Origin: Planctomycetota bacterium
GTDB lineage: Bacteria; Planctomycetota; Planctomycetia; Pirellulales; Pirellulaceae
Reading direction: 5' to 3'
Assembly: GCA_014238905.1 (NCBI GenBank)
Contig: JABAAE010000014.1
Location: 124,001 to 188,000 of the forward strand
DNA length: 64,000 nucleotides
The translations under genes were made by a program, and so were the position numbers. Positions 46,781-55,185 of the stretch are shown one piece after another. Under the pieces are notes generated by a model. The model worked only from the letters and a program-made list of their open reading frames with translations, ran no database searches and was not told the origin of the DNA. The stretch's first letter is position 1, and each line of letters starts with the position of its first letter.

Positions 46781-47260
46781 CTACTCTCTTCGCATGGTGG
46801 ACCGAACGACAAGCGAATTCCCGCCCATAATGGATGTGAATCCCCAAGTATTTTCTGAGTAGGGCACCTCCACTTGGACGACCACCGGATCCAGCGGGAG
46901 TATCTGGGAAACCGTTGCCGGGTTTCCCTCGCCGTCTAGGATCGAGACAACCCGGCCGGTCTCGCTGATATTACCGGAATCCAAATAGGAATTAACGATG
47001 TCAATAATTTCGGTCTGCGTTGCTCCTGGAATGATTGCCTTGCGGCAGGCTTCTCTGGCCGCGCTGGTGGACACATGAGTTACCAGCATGACCCGTCCCA
47101 TTTCGAAGATGCCGAGTAAGATCGACAATAAAATTGGCAAAACCAATGCCATTTCCAAAAAAGCTGCTCCCCGTCGACGGCGGCCACGAGGCCCTCTTGG
47201 CAAGGGCTGAATTTTTCCAGCATTTGAAAACGATCTAACGGTATTGGGTTGAGTATTCAT
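46781..47260 (-). CDS. tadE: TadE-like minor pilin
   Basis: 159 residues. A basic segment (PRGPRGRRRRGAAFLEMALV) leads into a long hydrophobic helix (LPILLSILLGIFEMGRVML); GAAFLEMALVLPILL is the TadE-type prepilin-like signal, with Glu five residues after the presumed cleavage point. The rest is a small periplasmic domain including REACRKAIIPGATQTEIID. TadE is processed by the TadV peptidase and is needed for Flp pilus assembly. The start lies four bases after the TadC stop, so it is transcribed with tadB and tadC. Confidence 0.9.
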   Translation of the reverse strand: MNTQPNTVRSFSNAGKIQPLPRGPRGRRRRGAAFLEMALVLPILLSILLGIFEMGRVMLVTHVSTSAAREACRKAIIPGATQTEIIDIVNSYLDSGNISETGRVVSILDGEGNPATVSQILPLDPVVVQVEVPYSENTWGFTSIMGGNSLVVRSTMRRE

Positions 47261-47264
47261 TTCA

Positions 47265-48008
47265 CTATTTCTCCATGTTTTTCATCAAATCCATGATGTC
47301 GTAGGCGGCCGGTCCAAGAATAACTACAAAAAGAGCGGGGAAGATAAAAACAACTGTCGGTAGCAGAATCCACACCGCGGACTTCTGTGCTTTTTCCTCG
47401 GCAGCCTGCATCCTCTTTTTTCTGAGCGATTCGCTATGAACACGCAACGCTGAAGCAATACTAGATCCAAACTTCTCAGATTGAACGACAACCGATGCCA
47501 AGGAACGCAACTCCATTAGATCAAATCGCTCACCGAAAGCTTTTAAGGCCTCGCCGTTTGTTTTTCCTATTTGCACCTGCCGATGCACGATTCGCAACTC
47601 AGCCGCCAGGAGAGGATGCATGCTGCTGAGCTCTCTGGCGACACGGGTAATGGCAGCACTCAAACTCAACCCGGCTTCAACACAAATAATAATGACATCA
47701 AGCGCATCTGGAATGGATCGCCTGATTTTGGTTTGCCGGCCAGCCTTACAAAAATCTAACCAGAGGCCCGGAGCAACCACACCTCCAATCCCCATCACCA
47801 AACCGAGAATCAGCGCCATTTGAAAACTGATGAATCCCATACGGTAGACAAGCCAACCTGAGAAAACGGGCACCGAGACAAACGCCAGTTGCACAAGATA
47901 GTAATACCCTGGCGAGTTTGTTTTGTAGAGGCCCGCGTGTACTAATCGCTCACGGAGTTTTTGGCTTCCCATTTCTTTTGGCGTTTCAACGGATTTTGCA
48001 GATGACAT
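47265..48008 (-). CDS. tadC: Tad pilus inner-membrane platform protein TadC
   Basis: 247 residues from the ATG at 48008; a TTG three codons earlier is possible. It is a T2SF-domain protein with helices near the N-terminus (two) and at the C-terminus. The T2SF core reads DALDVIIICVEAGLSLSAAI, then LRIVHRQVQIGKTNGEALKA and FGERFDLMELRSLASVVVQS, with the end WILLPTVVFIFPALFVVILG. It is the second platform protein of the pair TadB/TadC on which the CpaF ATPase acts. Confidence 0.92.
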   Translation of the reverse strand: MSSAKSVETPKEMGSQKLRERLVHAGLYKTNSPGYYYLVQLAFVSVPVFSGWLVYRMGFISFQMALILGLVMGIGGVVAPGLWLDFCKAGRQTKIRRSIPDALDVIIICVEAGLSLSAAITRVARELSSMHPLLAAELRIVHRQVQIGKTNGEALKAFGERFDLMELRSLASVVVQSEKFGSSIASALRVHSESLRKKRMQAAEEKAQKSAVWILLPTVVFIFPALFVVILGPAAYDIMDLMKNMEK

Positions 48009-48114
48009 AATGAGCAACCTGTCTTAGTTTTAAAAAAGTTAACAAACTCAATCGGTTTATAAATCAAAGTATTGAGATCCCGTCAAACAGATCGGGACAT
48101 CAATCGACGAACAA

Positions 48115-49080
48115 CTAATAATCGAAATTGATGATTTTCCTGATCCATAACAGCCCCATTCCCATACATCCCAGTGTGGCAAACACCAGATCCCAGTGTT
48201 CCAGTAGTTTCTTGGCATAATCGGGGTTGGTGGCATACATCAGGAGATAAGTAAAAAACGGCAAAGCCACCAAAAACCCAGCTTGCAACCTGCCCTCGGC
48301 AGTAAACCCCTGAACCTTGGACTTGAGATCCTGACGCTCTCTCATCACCCCGGATAGTTTCTCCAACAATTCCGCCAGATTCCCCCCCGATTGCCTCTGG
48401 ATCATGAGCCCCATAACGAAGATCTTCATCTCGGCGAGTCCGGTTCGCTGAGTTAAATTTTCGAGGGCAACCTCCAGCGATAGCCCTAAATTCTGCTGTT
48501 CATAACAGAGACCAAACTCAGGACCAATGGGCTCTTCGAATTCATCGCTGATGGCGGTCATCGCCTGGGTAATCGTTTGACCAGATCGTAATACCCTGGC
48601 CATCAACTCGAGAACCTCGGGTAATTGTCGACTCAAGGCATCCAGTCTTTTCTGACGCAAGGCAAATACAATTGGGATCGGCAAAAAAATGGCCACGAGG
48701 ATAGCCAGCGACGGAAGCAGAAAACTCGCTGAATAAAAATAGATCCCAAAGGCGGACACCATCCCGAAGACCAGACAAACCAGAACAATTTTCTTAGGAT
48801 CTACATTGTCTCCTGCCTGCTTACATATTTCCTTGAACCACTTGATGGTGTCGACAATTGAAATCGGGTTTCGAGAGGTGCCGGCTTCTGCGACTCCCAT
48901 CAAATCTGATTCCTTTACCGCGGACCTGATCTTTTCCCGGCGTTTCTGTTGCAATATCGCTTTCTCTTCGGCAACTCTTTCTTTTTGGTCTTCGCGAAAG
49001 ACATCGGTAACGGCCAAGTTGAGCGCAAAGATCAACAGGAACACAGTCGCAAATACAAAAACACTTATCAGGATTGCCAT
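48115..49080 (-). CDS. tadB: Tad pilus inner-membrane platform protein TadB
   Basis: 321 residues with a good GAGGT seven bases before the ATG at 49080. N-terminal helix (AILISVFVFATVFLLIFAL), a charged cytoplasmic stretch rich in Glu and Arg, two helices near 105-145, the T2SF domain (LPEVLELMARVLRSGQTITQ; LGLSLEVALENLTQRTGLAE; MIQRQSGGNLAELLEKLSGV) and a C-terminal helix pair. Partner of TadC in the inner membrane. The spacing to the CpaF stop (18 bases) and the consistent strand place it in the main tad operon. Confidence 0.93.
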   Translation of the reverse strand: MAILISVFVFATVFLLIFALNLAVTDVFREDQKERVAEEKAILQQKRREKIRSAVKESDLMGVAEAGTSRNPISIVDTIKWFKEICKQAGDNVDPKKIVLVCLVFGMVSAFGIYFYSASFLLPSLAILVAIFLPIPIVFALRQKRLDALSRQLPEVLELMARVLRSGQTITQAMTAISDEFEEPIGPEFGLCYEQQNLGLSLEVALENLTQRTGLAEMKIFVMGLMIQRQSGGNLAELLEKLSGVMRERQDLKSKVQGFTAEGRLQAGFLVALPFFTYLLMYATNPDYAKKLLEHWDLVFATLGCMGMGLLWIRKIINFDY

Positions 49081-49098
49081 CGTCTTACCTCAAAAACG

Positions 49099-50622
49099 TC
49101 AATTAACATCAACCGTCTTTAACTGCTGTCGCTCAAACATTCCGCTGTCCATTGTCAAACCACATGTTTCCAAACGATCAATGCAATGTGGTCGTACCCC
49201 GGTCGATTCGAAATAACCGACTGCCACGCCATTTTCATCCAGGCCAGTTTGCACAAACCTGAAGATGTCGTGCATCGAAATAACATCACCTTCCATGCCT
49301 GTGATCTCGGAAATCGCTGTTACTTTCCTGACACCACCTGTCAAGCGAACAGCCTGGACAACGATATTGATAGCCGATGCGATTTGCCGACGAATTGTCC
49401 AAATGGGTATGTCTACGCCCACCATACCGACCATCATTTCAAGTCTCATCAGCGCGTCGCGCGGGGTATTGGCATGCACCGTCGTTAAACTTCCATCGTG
49501 GCCGGTATTCATGGCCTGTAGCATGTCCAATGCCTCCGGTCCCCGGCACTCGCCGATCAAGATCCGATCCGGTCGCATCCTCAACGCATTTTTCACCAGA
49601 TCGCGCGTTGTGATTTCGCCCTTACCCTCCACATTGGCTGGCCTGGTCTCCATTCGGATTACGTGGCTCTGCTGTAATTGCAACTCGGCTGCATCCTCGA
49701 TCGTCGCGACCCTTTCGAAATCATTGATCGACCGGGAAAGAACGTTTAACAATGTCGTCTTTCCACTACCGGTGCCTCCCGATATCAAGACGTTCATCCT
49801 CCCTTTGACAACGTTCTTTAAAAAGCAGACCATTTCCTCGGTAATAGATCCATTGTTCAAGAGGTTACTTGCCTGCAGTGGTTTCTTTCCGAACCTCCTG
49901 ATAGAGACCAACGGACCGTCGATGGCAAGTGGCGGAATAATGGCATTGATACGGCTTCCATCTTCCAGTCTACCGTCCACCATCGGACTGGTCTCATCAA
50001 TCCGCCTTCCTACAGCACCCACAATCCGTTGAACAATCCGGATCACATGTGCATCATTGTTGAATTTGCAATCGGAAAGCTCCATGCGTCCCTTACGTTC
50101 CACGTAGACCTGTTTTGACCCGTTGATCATGACATCCGTCACAGAATCATCCCGAAACAGGTTTTCAAGCGGCCCCAAACCGAACGTTTCATTAATCACA
50201 TCGTCGATCAGTTCGTGCTGCTGATCTCTGGTAAGAAATTCCGCAGATTGCGAAAGCTGATTTTCCGCCAATCGGCGAATCTCCGTACGCAAATCTTCAT
50301 CGGGCATCGTGCCCATATCCGAAAGGTCCAAATCGGCAATCGCGTTCCGATGGATTTTATCTTTCAGGTACTCAATTTCTTTTTGACTGAGCTTATCACG
50401 AATCGACTCTTTTCCGGTTTCCTTTTCTGCAACACCTGAATCGTCGACAGAGTCAGTAGCAGCCTCTTCTGTCACCGCTTCTAAATCGGTTGCCACTTCG
50501 CTGGAGTCATCAAGAGGGCCTTCGCAGGGCTCCAATTCACTTTCCAAAACCGCCGGCCCGATGGCATCCATTGAAGGCTTTCCGTTGTCAGACTTCGTCT
50601 TGTTCTTTTTTCTGCCGAACAC
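49099..50622 (-). CDS. cpaF: Tad pilus ATPase CpaF/TadA
   Basis: About 507 residues from the GTG at 50622, which has AAGGAGAGAG just upstream; the longer frame from 50694 would overlap cpaB and is less likely. An acidic, low-complexity N-terminal region (about 100 residues, Glu/Ser/Asp-rich) precedes the ATPase. The core shows LGPLENLFRDDSVTDVMING, Walker A in LISGGTGSGKTTLLNVLS, RVATIEDAAELQLQQSHVIR and the His-box MNTGHDGSLTTVHANTPRDA, as in type II/IV secretion ATPases. It drives extension and perhaps retraction of the Flp pilus. Confidence 0.94.
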   Translation of the reverse strand: MFGRKKNKTKSDNGKPSMDAIGPAVLESELEPCEGPLDDSSEVATDLEAVTEEAATDSVDDSGVAEKETGKESIRDKLSQKEIEYLKDKIHRNAIADLDLSDMGTMPDEDLRTEIRRLAENQLSQSAEFLTRDQQHELIDDVINETFGLGPLENLFRDDSVTDVMINGSKQVYVERKGRMELSDCKFNNDAHVIRIVQRIVGAVGRRIDETSPMVDGRLEDGSRINAIIPPLAIDGPLVSIRRFGKKPLQASNLLNNGSITEEMVCFLKNVVKGRMNVLISGGTGSGKTTLLNVLSRSINDFERVATIEDAAELQLQQSHVIRMETRPANVEGKGEITTRDLVKNALRMRPDRILIGECRGPEALDMLQAMNTGHDGSLTTVHANTPRDALMRLEMMVGMVGVDIPIWTIRRQIASAINIVVQAVRLTGGVRKVTAISEITGMEGDVISMHDIFRFVQTGLDENGVAVGYFESTGVRPHCIDRLETCGLTMDSGMFERQQLKTVDVN

Positions 50623-50677
50623 TGCCTCTCTCCTTAAAAAACCAATAACAATTTGATGAAAAAGATAATCTGAATCC

Positions 50678-52114
50678 TTAGTTGCCTCTCGCAAATCCTT
50701 CGATATCAGGTGAATTTAAAACCACATCCTGAACAGAGTTTCCCCGTATGACTCTCATTTTCCTGGAAACTGGCTTGGGGTTTTCTACTACGCGTTCCGC
50801 CGATTCAATTCCCTCGTTGCGTTTGCTGGAGACGTGATCCTCGAGGAATTCAGAAACGGTTTTTACCGTACTGGGCAGTCCCCCAAGACTATCGTTCTCA
50901 CCTCGAAGAACGAGTGATAGAATTCCGGTCTGGCCCGCTCGGCTAATCTCGCTACTCATCTCTTCTTTAACGATCAAGCTCACTGAATTCGACATCTTTT
51001 TCAGCTCGTTTCCTTCTACTAATTCGACGTTGGAATCTATGGCCAGAATTTCGATATTCTCAATCAGTGTTGCCGACGCCACCGCATAACCATCTACCGC
51101 ATCATCCGCCTGCGAAGGTGATTTGCTTTTGATTTCCTGCAGGGTCAGCACCAAGTCGACCCGATCTCCGGGCTCAAGGATGCCACCCAATGCCGTCGAT
51201 TCCATCGGTGTCTGAATGGTAATCCCTCGCATTCCTTTTCCGATTCGCTTAAGAGCTGTCCGAACATCATCACCCTGCTGTGTATCAGTCGAATTCGCCC
51301 TGGTAAGCCAACCCGATACATGGGAACCAAATTGCGACAGGTTCTCCAACGCAGGTTGAACGGCGGATGCAAAGACCTGTTGTTTTTCCTTGGCTTCCTT
51401 CTCCGCCTCCTGCTTGCCGATGGCATCCTCCATCACGGTTCGCAAATTGGTGATCTCTGATGGCTGAACATTGTCCTCATTGCCAGGATGACGAAGAGAC
51501 AGCGAAAGTTCCCCGTAAACCTGGGCATAGGAAAGGTTTTCATCCATGCTTGCCGCGACTTCGAGGGTGATCGATTTCTGTGTCATATCAGCCTCGTCTT
51601 TGACCTGCCCGACGGCCAACACTTTTATATTCTGAAGCAATCGGCAACTGACAGGCATTCCGTCGCCAGCATTGGCCGAACGCTTCATCGTCGTCCACAG
51701 GATATCAACACGATTCCCTGGAACCAGATTTTTACCGACGTTGGAGGAGGCCGTTCTGGTCTCGATGGTGAATGCGAACTTCCCTTCAGCCGGCAGCAGC
51801 GTTGTCGCGGTTTCTGCGATCTTGACCTGATTAATCAGGTCTCCAGCGTCCAATCCCATAATCGCATACATGCCGACCACCTCTGAAAAGTCTTTATAAG
51901 TGTTGACTGGCGGGTTTTCTGAATACCAATTGATGTGTGTCAGCATGTTCTCTGTGATTTCCTGGCCAATCGGGATGTCTATTTTTGCAGCAACTACCTG
52001 CATGGATTTAAAGCCCGCGCTTGCCGACTTCTGGCTAACCATATAAACACCGACCGAGGCCAAACCACCGCAAATCATTGCGGCAAAAACTACAATTAAG
52101 GTTCTGCTATTCAT
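50678..52114 (-). CDS. cpaB: Pilus assembly protein CpaB/RcpC
   Basis: 478 residues. One N-terminal helix (LIVVFAAMICGGLASVGVYM) is followed by a SAF domain at about 38-100 (VVAAKIDIPIGQEITENML) and a second beta-clip-like region with FAFTIETRTASSNVGKNLVP and GNRVDILWTTM. The centre contains a charged helical linker, and from about 300 a second copy of similar beta-clip sequence appears (GITIQTPMESTALGGILEPG; DRVDLVLTLQEI), so the protein is longer than typical CpaB (about 260-300). RcpC/CpaB is a periplasmic protein near the secretin. The duplication is my reading, based on the recurring GxRVD motifs. Confidence 0.88.
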   Translation of the reverse strand: MNSRTLIVVFAAMICGGLASVGVYMVSQKSASAGFKSMQVVAAKIDIPIGQEITENMLTHINWYSENPPVNTYKDFSEVVGMYAIMGLDAGDLINQVKIAETATTLLPAEGKFAFTIETRTASSNVGKNLVPGNRVDILWTTMKRSANAGDGMPVSCRLLQNIKVLAVGQVKDEADMTQKSITLEVAASMDENLSYAQVYGELSLSLRHPGNEDNVQPSEITNLRTVMEDAIGKQEAEKEAKEKQQVFASAVQPALENLSQFGSHVSGWLTRANSTDTQQGDDVRTALKRIGKGMRGITIQTPMESTALGGILEPGDRVDLVLTLQEIKSKSPSQADDAVDGYAVASATLIENIEILAIDSNVELVEGNELKKMSNSVSLIVKEEMSSEISRAGQTGILSLVLRGENDSLGGLPSTVKTVSEFLEDHVSSKRNEGIESAERVVENPKPVSRKMRVIRGNSVQDVVLNSPDIEGFARGN

Positions 52115-52154
52115 CAGTCAAATCCAAAAAAACCAGGTGAAGAATACGTTTAAT

Positions 52155-52709
52155 TCACGTCAGCAAGCTGACACACATACCGATAGACATCATCGCGCTG
52201 AAGGGGATCAGTTGGCGTCGTTTTCGACTGTCACCCGAACGTGCTAACTGCTGCACCGTTTCGGTACGCTCAGGGAGTGAAAAATTCCGGCAGTAATGGA
52301 CCAATCCGAAAAGCATCTGTCGCAGTTTGCTGACGATGCCGTCCGTTTCAACGCGAACTGAAATAATGAGGACATAATAAATCAAGAGGGCAATACATCC
52401 GAAAACGACTCCGTCCAGCACTTCCTGAACGCCAATCCACGCCCCAATTGCCATGACGAATTTAACATCGCCTGCACCCAGACCGCCGAGCAGATAGGGT
52501 ACAAACAGAATGGCAAACCCAATCAGGGAACCGGTCATTGCACTACTAACACCGGGCATCCCCCAAAGAAAACCGTGAAAAAAGATTCCCGCAAAAAAAA
52601 GTGGAAAGTTCAGGTGATTGTAGACCTTGAATCTTGTGATATCCGTAACCGAAGCGTAAAGCATCGGCAGGAACAAAAGCTGAGCTAAGACAAGGTCACT
52701 AATTTCCAT
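52155..52709 (-). CDS. cpaA: Prepilin peptidase TadV/CpaA
   Basis: 184 residues, mostly membrane helices. The two catalytic aspartates of this aspartic protease family are in ASVTDITRFKVYNHL near residue 22 and LGGLGAGDVKFVMAIG near residue 80 (the GxGD motif). The family cleaves the leader from Flp pilins and TadE/TadF. The last 50 residues are a charged tail with TETVQQLARSGDSRKRRQLI, then a final helix (IPFSAMMSIGMCVSLL), a slightly extended version of the family. It follows the pilin unit, separated by a terminator, and starts the main tad operon. Confidence 0.92.
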   Translation of the reverse strand: MEISDLVLAQLLFLPMLYASVTDITRFKVYNHLNFPLFFAGIFFHGFLWGMPGVSSAMTGSLIGFAILFVPYLLGGLGAGDVKFVMAIGAWIGVQEVLDGVVFGCIALLIYYVLIISVRVETDGIVSKLRQMLFGLVHYCRNFSLPERTETVQQLARSGDSRKRRQLIPFSAMMSIGMCVSLLT

Positions 52710-52870
52710 TGCACCGTCCTGTTAATCCAAAATGAAATGCCAATCCTGGACGTCAGCACCGATTGTTAGCGAGCCAATACGGTCAGATGTCGCAAGCTGA
52801 TTCAACCCCTTGCAAACCTCAACCTCGACGAACGACTGTCGATGATCCGTGTCTACAAGGCAAGCTTTTC

Positions 52871-52913
52871 AAAAAAAGTCAGGCGGACCCTGAATCCCAG
52901 GAGTCCGCCTGAC
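52871..52913 (-). terminator. Intrinsic terminator after the Flp pilin genes
   Basis: A perfect 11-bp inverted repeat (GTCAGGCGGAC at 52878-52888 and GTCCGCCTGAC at 52903-52913), with additional pairing CCTG/CAGG in the loop, followed on the minus strand by seven T. It starts 14 bases after the pilin stop, so the abundant pilin transcript should end here before the tad genes. Confidence 0.9.
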
Positions 52914-52926
52914 GCCAAAAAGAGTT

Positions 52927-53094
52927 TCAAGAGAGGCCGCCAGTTGTAAACCAGCCGCTCGCTGCCGTGCCGAGCAGGGCGGCCGCAATCACAACTATCA
53001 GAGCGATCACAACCACCAGCATTCCATACTCCACCATCGTGGGGGCATCTTCATCACTTCCGAATTGTTTGAAACCGTTAATGAGCTTGGACAT
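52927..53094 (-). CDS. flp: Flp-type pilin, copy A
   Basis: 55 residues. The ATG at 53094 with AAGGAG eight bases upstream is preferred over the much longer frame from 53223. A short basic/acidic head (SKLINGFKQFGSDED) is followed by APTMVEYGMLVVVIALIVVI, the Flp prepilin segment with Glu-Tyr, then AAALLGTAASGWFTTGG. By the Flp rule the peptidase would cut before PTMVEY, which puts Ala, not the usual Gly, at position -1. The mature pilin would be about 39 residues. It is very similar to copy B (53190-53363) and is followed by a strong terminator. Confidence 0.93.
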   Translation of the reverse strand: MSKLINGFKQFGSDEDAPTMVEYGMLVVVIALIVVIAAALLGTAASGWFTTGGLS

Positions 53095-53189
53095 AATAGA
53101 GACTCCTTTTGGCGAAGAAGAAAAATATAATCGTGTCAGAACGCTGCTCGCTACCGTCACCGACAGCAAGCCAGGATGACCGGACCGAA

Positions 53190-53363
53190 TTATGATCCGT
53201 AGTTGGATGCGGTTGTGAACCAACCTGTAATGCCGGTTCCAAGGGTCGTTGCGGCAACCACCACTACCAAGGCAATCACAACCACCAACAACCCATACTC
53301 CACCATCGTGGGGGCATCTTCTTCACTTCCAAAACGCTTCAGACTGTTAATAAATCTGGACAT
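53190..53363 (-). CDS. flp: Flp-type pilin, copy B
   Basis: 57 residues, too short to be listed by usual 60-residue cut-offs. The ATG at 53363 has AAAGGAAA about eight bases upstream. The sequence starts SRFINSLKRFGSEEDAPTMV, followed by EYGLLVVVIALVVVVAATTL and a short tail ending in WFTTASNYGS. As in copy A, Ala stands at the presumed -1 position. It is the first gene after the sigma-54-like promoter (53469-53484), and copy A follows 95 bases later. Two pilin copies that differ mainly in their last 10-15 residues may both be built into the same fibre or may be used under different conditions. Confidence 0.92.
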   Translation of the reverse strand: MSRFINSLKRFGSEEDAPTMVEYGLLVVVIALVVVVAATTLGTGITGWFTTASNYGS

Positions 53364-53468
53364 GGTAAATTTCCTTTTTGGCGAAATTTTTAAGAAATGG
53401 ACTTTGAAAAAACTGAGCTTGTCGTCGTCTTAATCTGAAAGCTCCGTTTGTAACTGTCTGTATCGTTA

Positions 53469-53484
53469 TGCGGATATCGTGCCA
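53469..53484 (-). promoter_or_regulatory. Sigma-54-type promoter upstream of the flp genes
   Basis: On the minus strand the sequence TGGCACGATATCCGCA has the invariant GG and GC at exactly the -24/-12 spacing and the strong TGGCACG half of the RpoN consensus (TGGCACG-N4-TTGCW); the -12 half is weaker. It would start transcription near 53457, giving a leader of about 95 bases before flp copy B. Pilin genes of several bacteria use sigma-54. Confidence 0.6.
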
Positions 53485-53562
53485 AAACTGAAAAGCAAAT
53501 CTAAAATCTAGAAAAACACCGCAAAAACGCCAAAACAAAGATTTAACCCTGTTTTTTAGGGG

Positions 53563-53617
53563 AAAAAAAATGGGCGATTCCGCACATTGCGCGCTCGACA
53601 GTGTGCCGAATCGCCCA
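53563..53617 (-). terminator. Strong intrinsic terminator upstream of the flp unit
   Basis: A 16-bp stem with one mismatch (arms TGGGCGATTCCGCACA at 53571-53586 and TGTGCCGAATCGCCCA at 53602-53617, loop 15 bases) is followed on the minus strand by eight T. It would stop transcripts coming from the esterase side, insulating the pilin promoter that lies just beyond. Confidence 0.85.
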
Positions 53618-54122
53618 TTCTCGACCACCGAACCACCGTACGTCTAGATACATTTGACGTGACAAACCGAAACATTCACAGACGGGCCTGCCCAGAATGG
53701 AAGCGACCTCTTGGTCAGCCCAGAGAAAACACCAGCAATCGCTGGAAGTCACGATCGTTCCCTGAAAACTATCGGAAACTGGCTTCAAATGAAGTTTCCG
53801 GTAACCGGAGGGGTCGCCCCGGTGGGAGAACGTCCCGCAGCGAGTTTCTGCGTTTTCACCGGAATTCTTGCTTTGTTGTCTCTTCAGCAAGAGCACAGCT
53901 TGGGGATCGACTGGAGACAAGAAGCCAGACTTTTCTGCCTTCGCAGGGCCATTCCGTTGCGGCCCGATCGGCAGGTATTAAGACGCTCTGGAAGCGATGC
54001 CAATCTGAACGAATCCAGCGGAAGGTTATTCGATCAAAAAATCTGGTTAAATGAGCCTGAACTGGGGTTACACAGAAAAAAAGCGATCGCCACTGGACCC
54101 TGAAGAATGCCAACCAATCCAA
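53618..54122. other. Intergenic region, nothing recognised
   Basis: About 500 bases between the flp terminator and the esterase stop. Longer frames exist on both strands but none has a ribosome-binding site, signal or domain, and I regard the region as non-coding. Confidence 0.5.
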
Positions 54123-54929
54123 TTAATTCCGCTGTTGCTGTTGTTGGAACAGCCAACGATACGTAGCCGGGTTGGAATAGGTAGCTGACCAACTGTTGTG
54201 GCCAACGTTTTTTAATAACGTTAATTTAGGTTGCCCACCCGCTTTTTTGATCGCTTCCACCATGTTGACCGAGCGTGAAGGCAAAACGACCTTATCGGCG
54301 TCACCATGCACAACCCAAAGAGGAATCGAGCTAATTTGGGTTGCCATGTTTTCATCCCCCCCCCCACAAATCGGAAGTGCCGCTGCGAAAAGGGAAGGGC
54401 GGCGACTGATCGCATCAAAAGCTCCGAAACCGCCCATCGAGAGCCCCGTGACATACACTCGATTCTTGTCAACGGGATTGGATTGAATAAATGAATCAAC
54501 AAGTGCCAATGCAAGACGCATGGCCTCGCTAGGTCGGGACGGCAATTTATGTTTTTTAGCGCCCCACGGAACATCAACCCACTGTTGTCCCTTGGGACAT
54601 TGGGGAGCGAGCACAAAAGCTGGATACTGTTTGCGAATTTTATCACCAGCAAAATCCTTCATGCCGTGCACCAACTGTGCCTGATTGTCGTTACCCCGTT
54701 CTCCGGCTCCATGGAAGAACAGCACCAGAGGGTATTTTTTCTCCGCCTCAATATTGGGTGGTGACAACAACCGGTAAAGGAACATTTTTTTTTCTTGGTC
54801 CTGGAAAGATTTCTTCTCAAAAAGGTCCATTGCCGTCTGTGCAACCAAAACTTCGGATGCCGTCATCAGGGTCAACACAAAAAGTGGCATTTCAATAAAT
54901 GGCATTGCAAGTCTGTTAAAATGTTTCAT
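54123..54929 (-). CDS. Secreted alpha/beta-hydrolase, PHB-depolymerase / feruloyl-esterase-like
   Basis: 268 residues with a signal peptide (FIEMPLFVLTLMTASEVLVA region). The catalytic residues are visible: oxyanion side LVLFFHGAGERGNDN near 80, nucleophile elbow VYVTGLSMGGFGAFD near 165 (Ser in GLSMGG), acid VVHGDADKVV near 210, and His in LLKNVGHNSWSATYS near 245. The pattern matches small esterases of the carbohydrate-esterase family 1/PHB-depolymerase type that release acids from plant polymers. A Gln-rich end (QQQQQRN) closes the protein. It stands alone and is followed by a strong terminator some 500 bases downstream. Confidence 0.9.
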   Translation of the reverse strand: MKHFNRLAMPFIEMPLFVLTLMTASEVLVAQTAMDLFEKKSFQDQEKKMFLYRLLSPPNIEAEKKYPLVLFFHGAGERGNDNQAQLVHGMKDFAGDKIRKQYPAFVLAPQCPKGQQWVDVPWGAKKHKLPSRPSEAMRLALALVDSFIQSNPVDKNRVYVTGLSMGGFGAFDAISRRPSLFAAALPICGGGDENMATQISSIPLWVVHGDADKVVLPSRSVNMVEAIKKAGGQPKLTLLKNVGHNSWSATYSNPATYRWLFQQQQQRN

Positions 54930-55041
54930 TTTGGTCCACCAATTTTAAATAAAAACAAAGAGCCAATCCGTCGGAGAGAATTGAAAGGTTACCCAACACG
55001 AGAGGCAAGCACAATATTTTGATAGAGAATCTCCCAAGCAG
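54930..55041. other. Esterase upstream region
   Basis: Short A/T-rich stretch before the esterase start; it should contain its promoter. Directly followed by the 16-bp repeat array. No further element recognised. Confidence 0.4.
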
Positions 55042-55185
55042 GAAAACAACTATCTCTCAAAACAACTATCTCTCAAAACAATGATCTCTCAAAACAACTA
55101 TCTCTCAAAATAACTATCTCTCAAAATAACTATCTCTCAAAACAACTATCTCTCAAAATAACTATCTCTCAAAACAATGATCTCT
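55042..55185. repeat. 16-bp tandem repeat, nine copies
   Basis: Nine head-to-tail units of CAAAAYAAYKATCTCT (mostly CAAAACAACTATCTCT; variants with AAATAACT or AACAATGAT) with no spacer, 144 bases in all. The variants alternate along the array instead of forming a gradient. The tract is purine/pyrimidine-skewed and A/T-rich. It is intergenic, between the esterase and the sigma factor. There is no open frame of interest across it, and it is neither CRISPR-like (no spacers) nor known to me. Confidence 0.95.

Noticed and set aside
53543..53920. 125-codon minus-strand frame as a gene
   Set aside because: It runs through the strong terminator hairpin and has no signal, domain or ribosome-binding site.
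55042..55185. CRISPR array
   Set aside because: Units are contiguous with no spacers and are only 16 bases long; no cas gene in the window.
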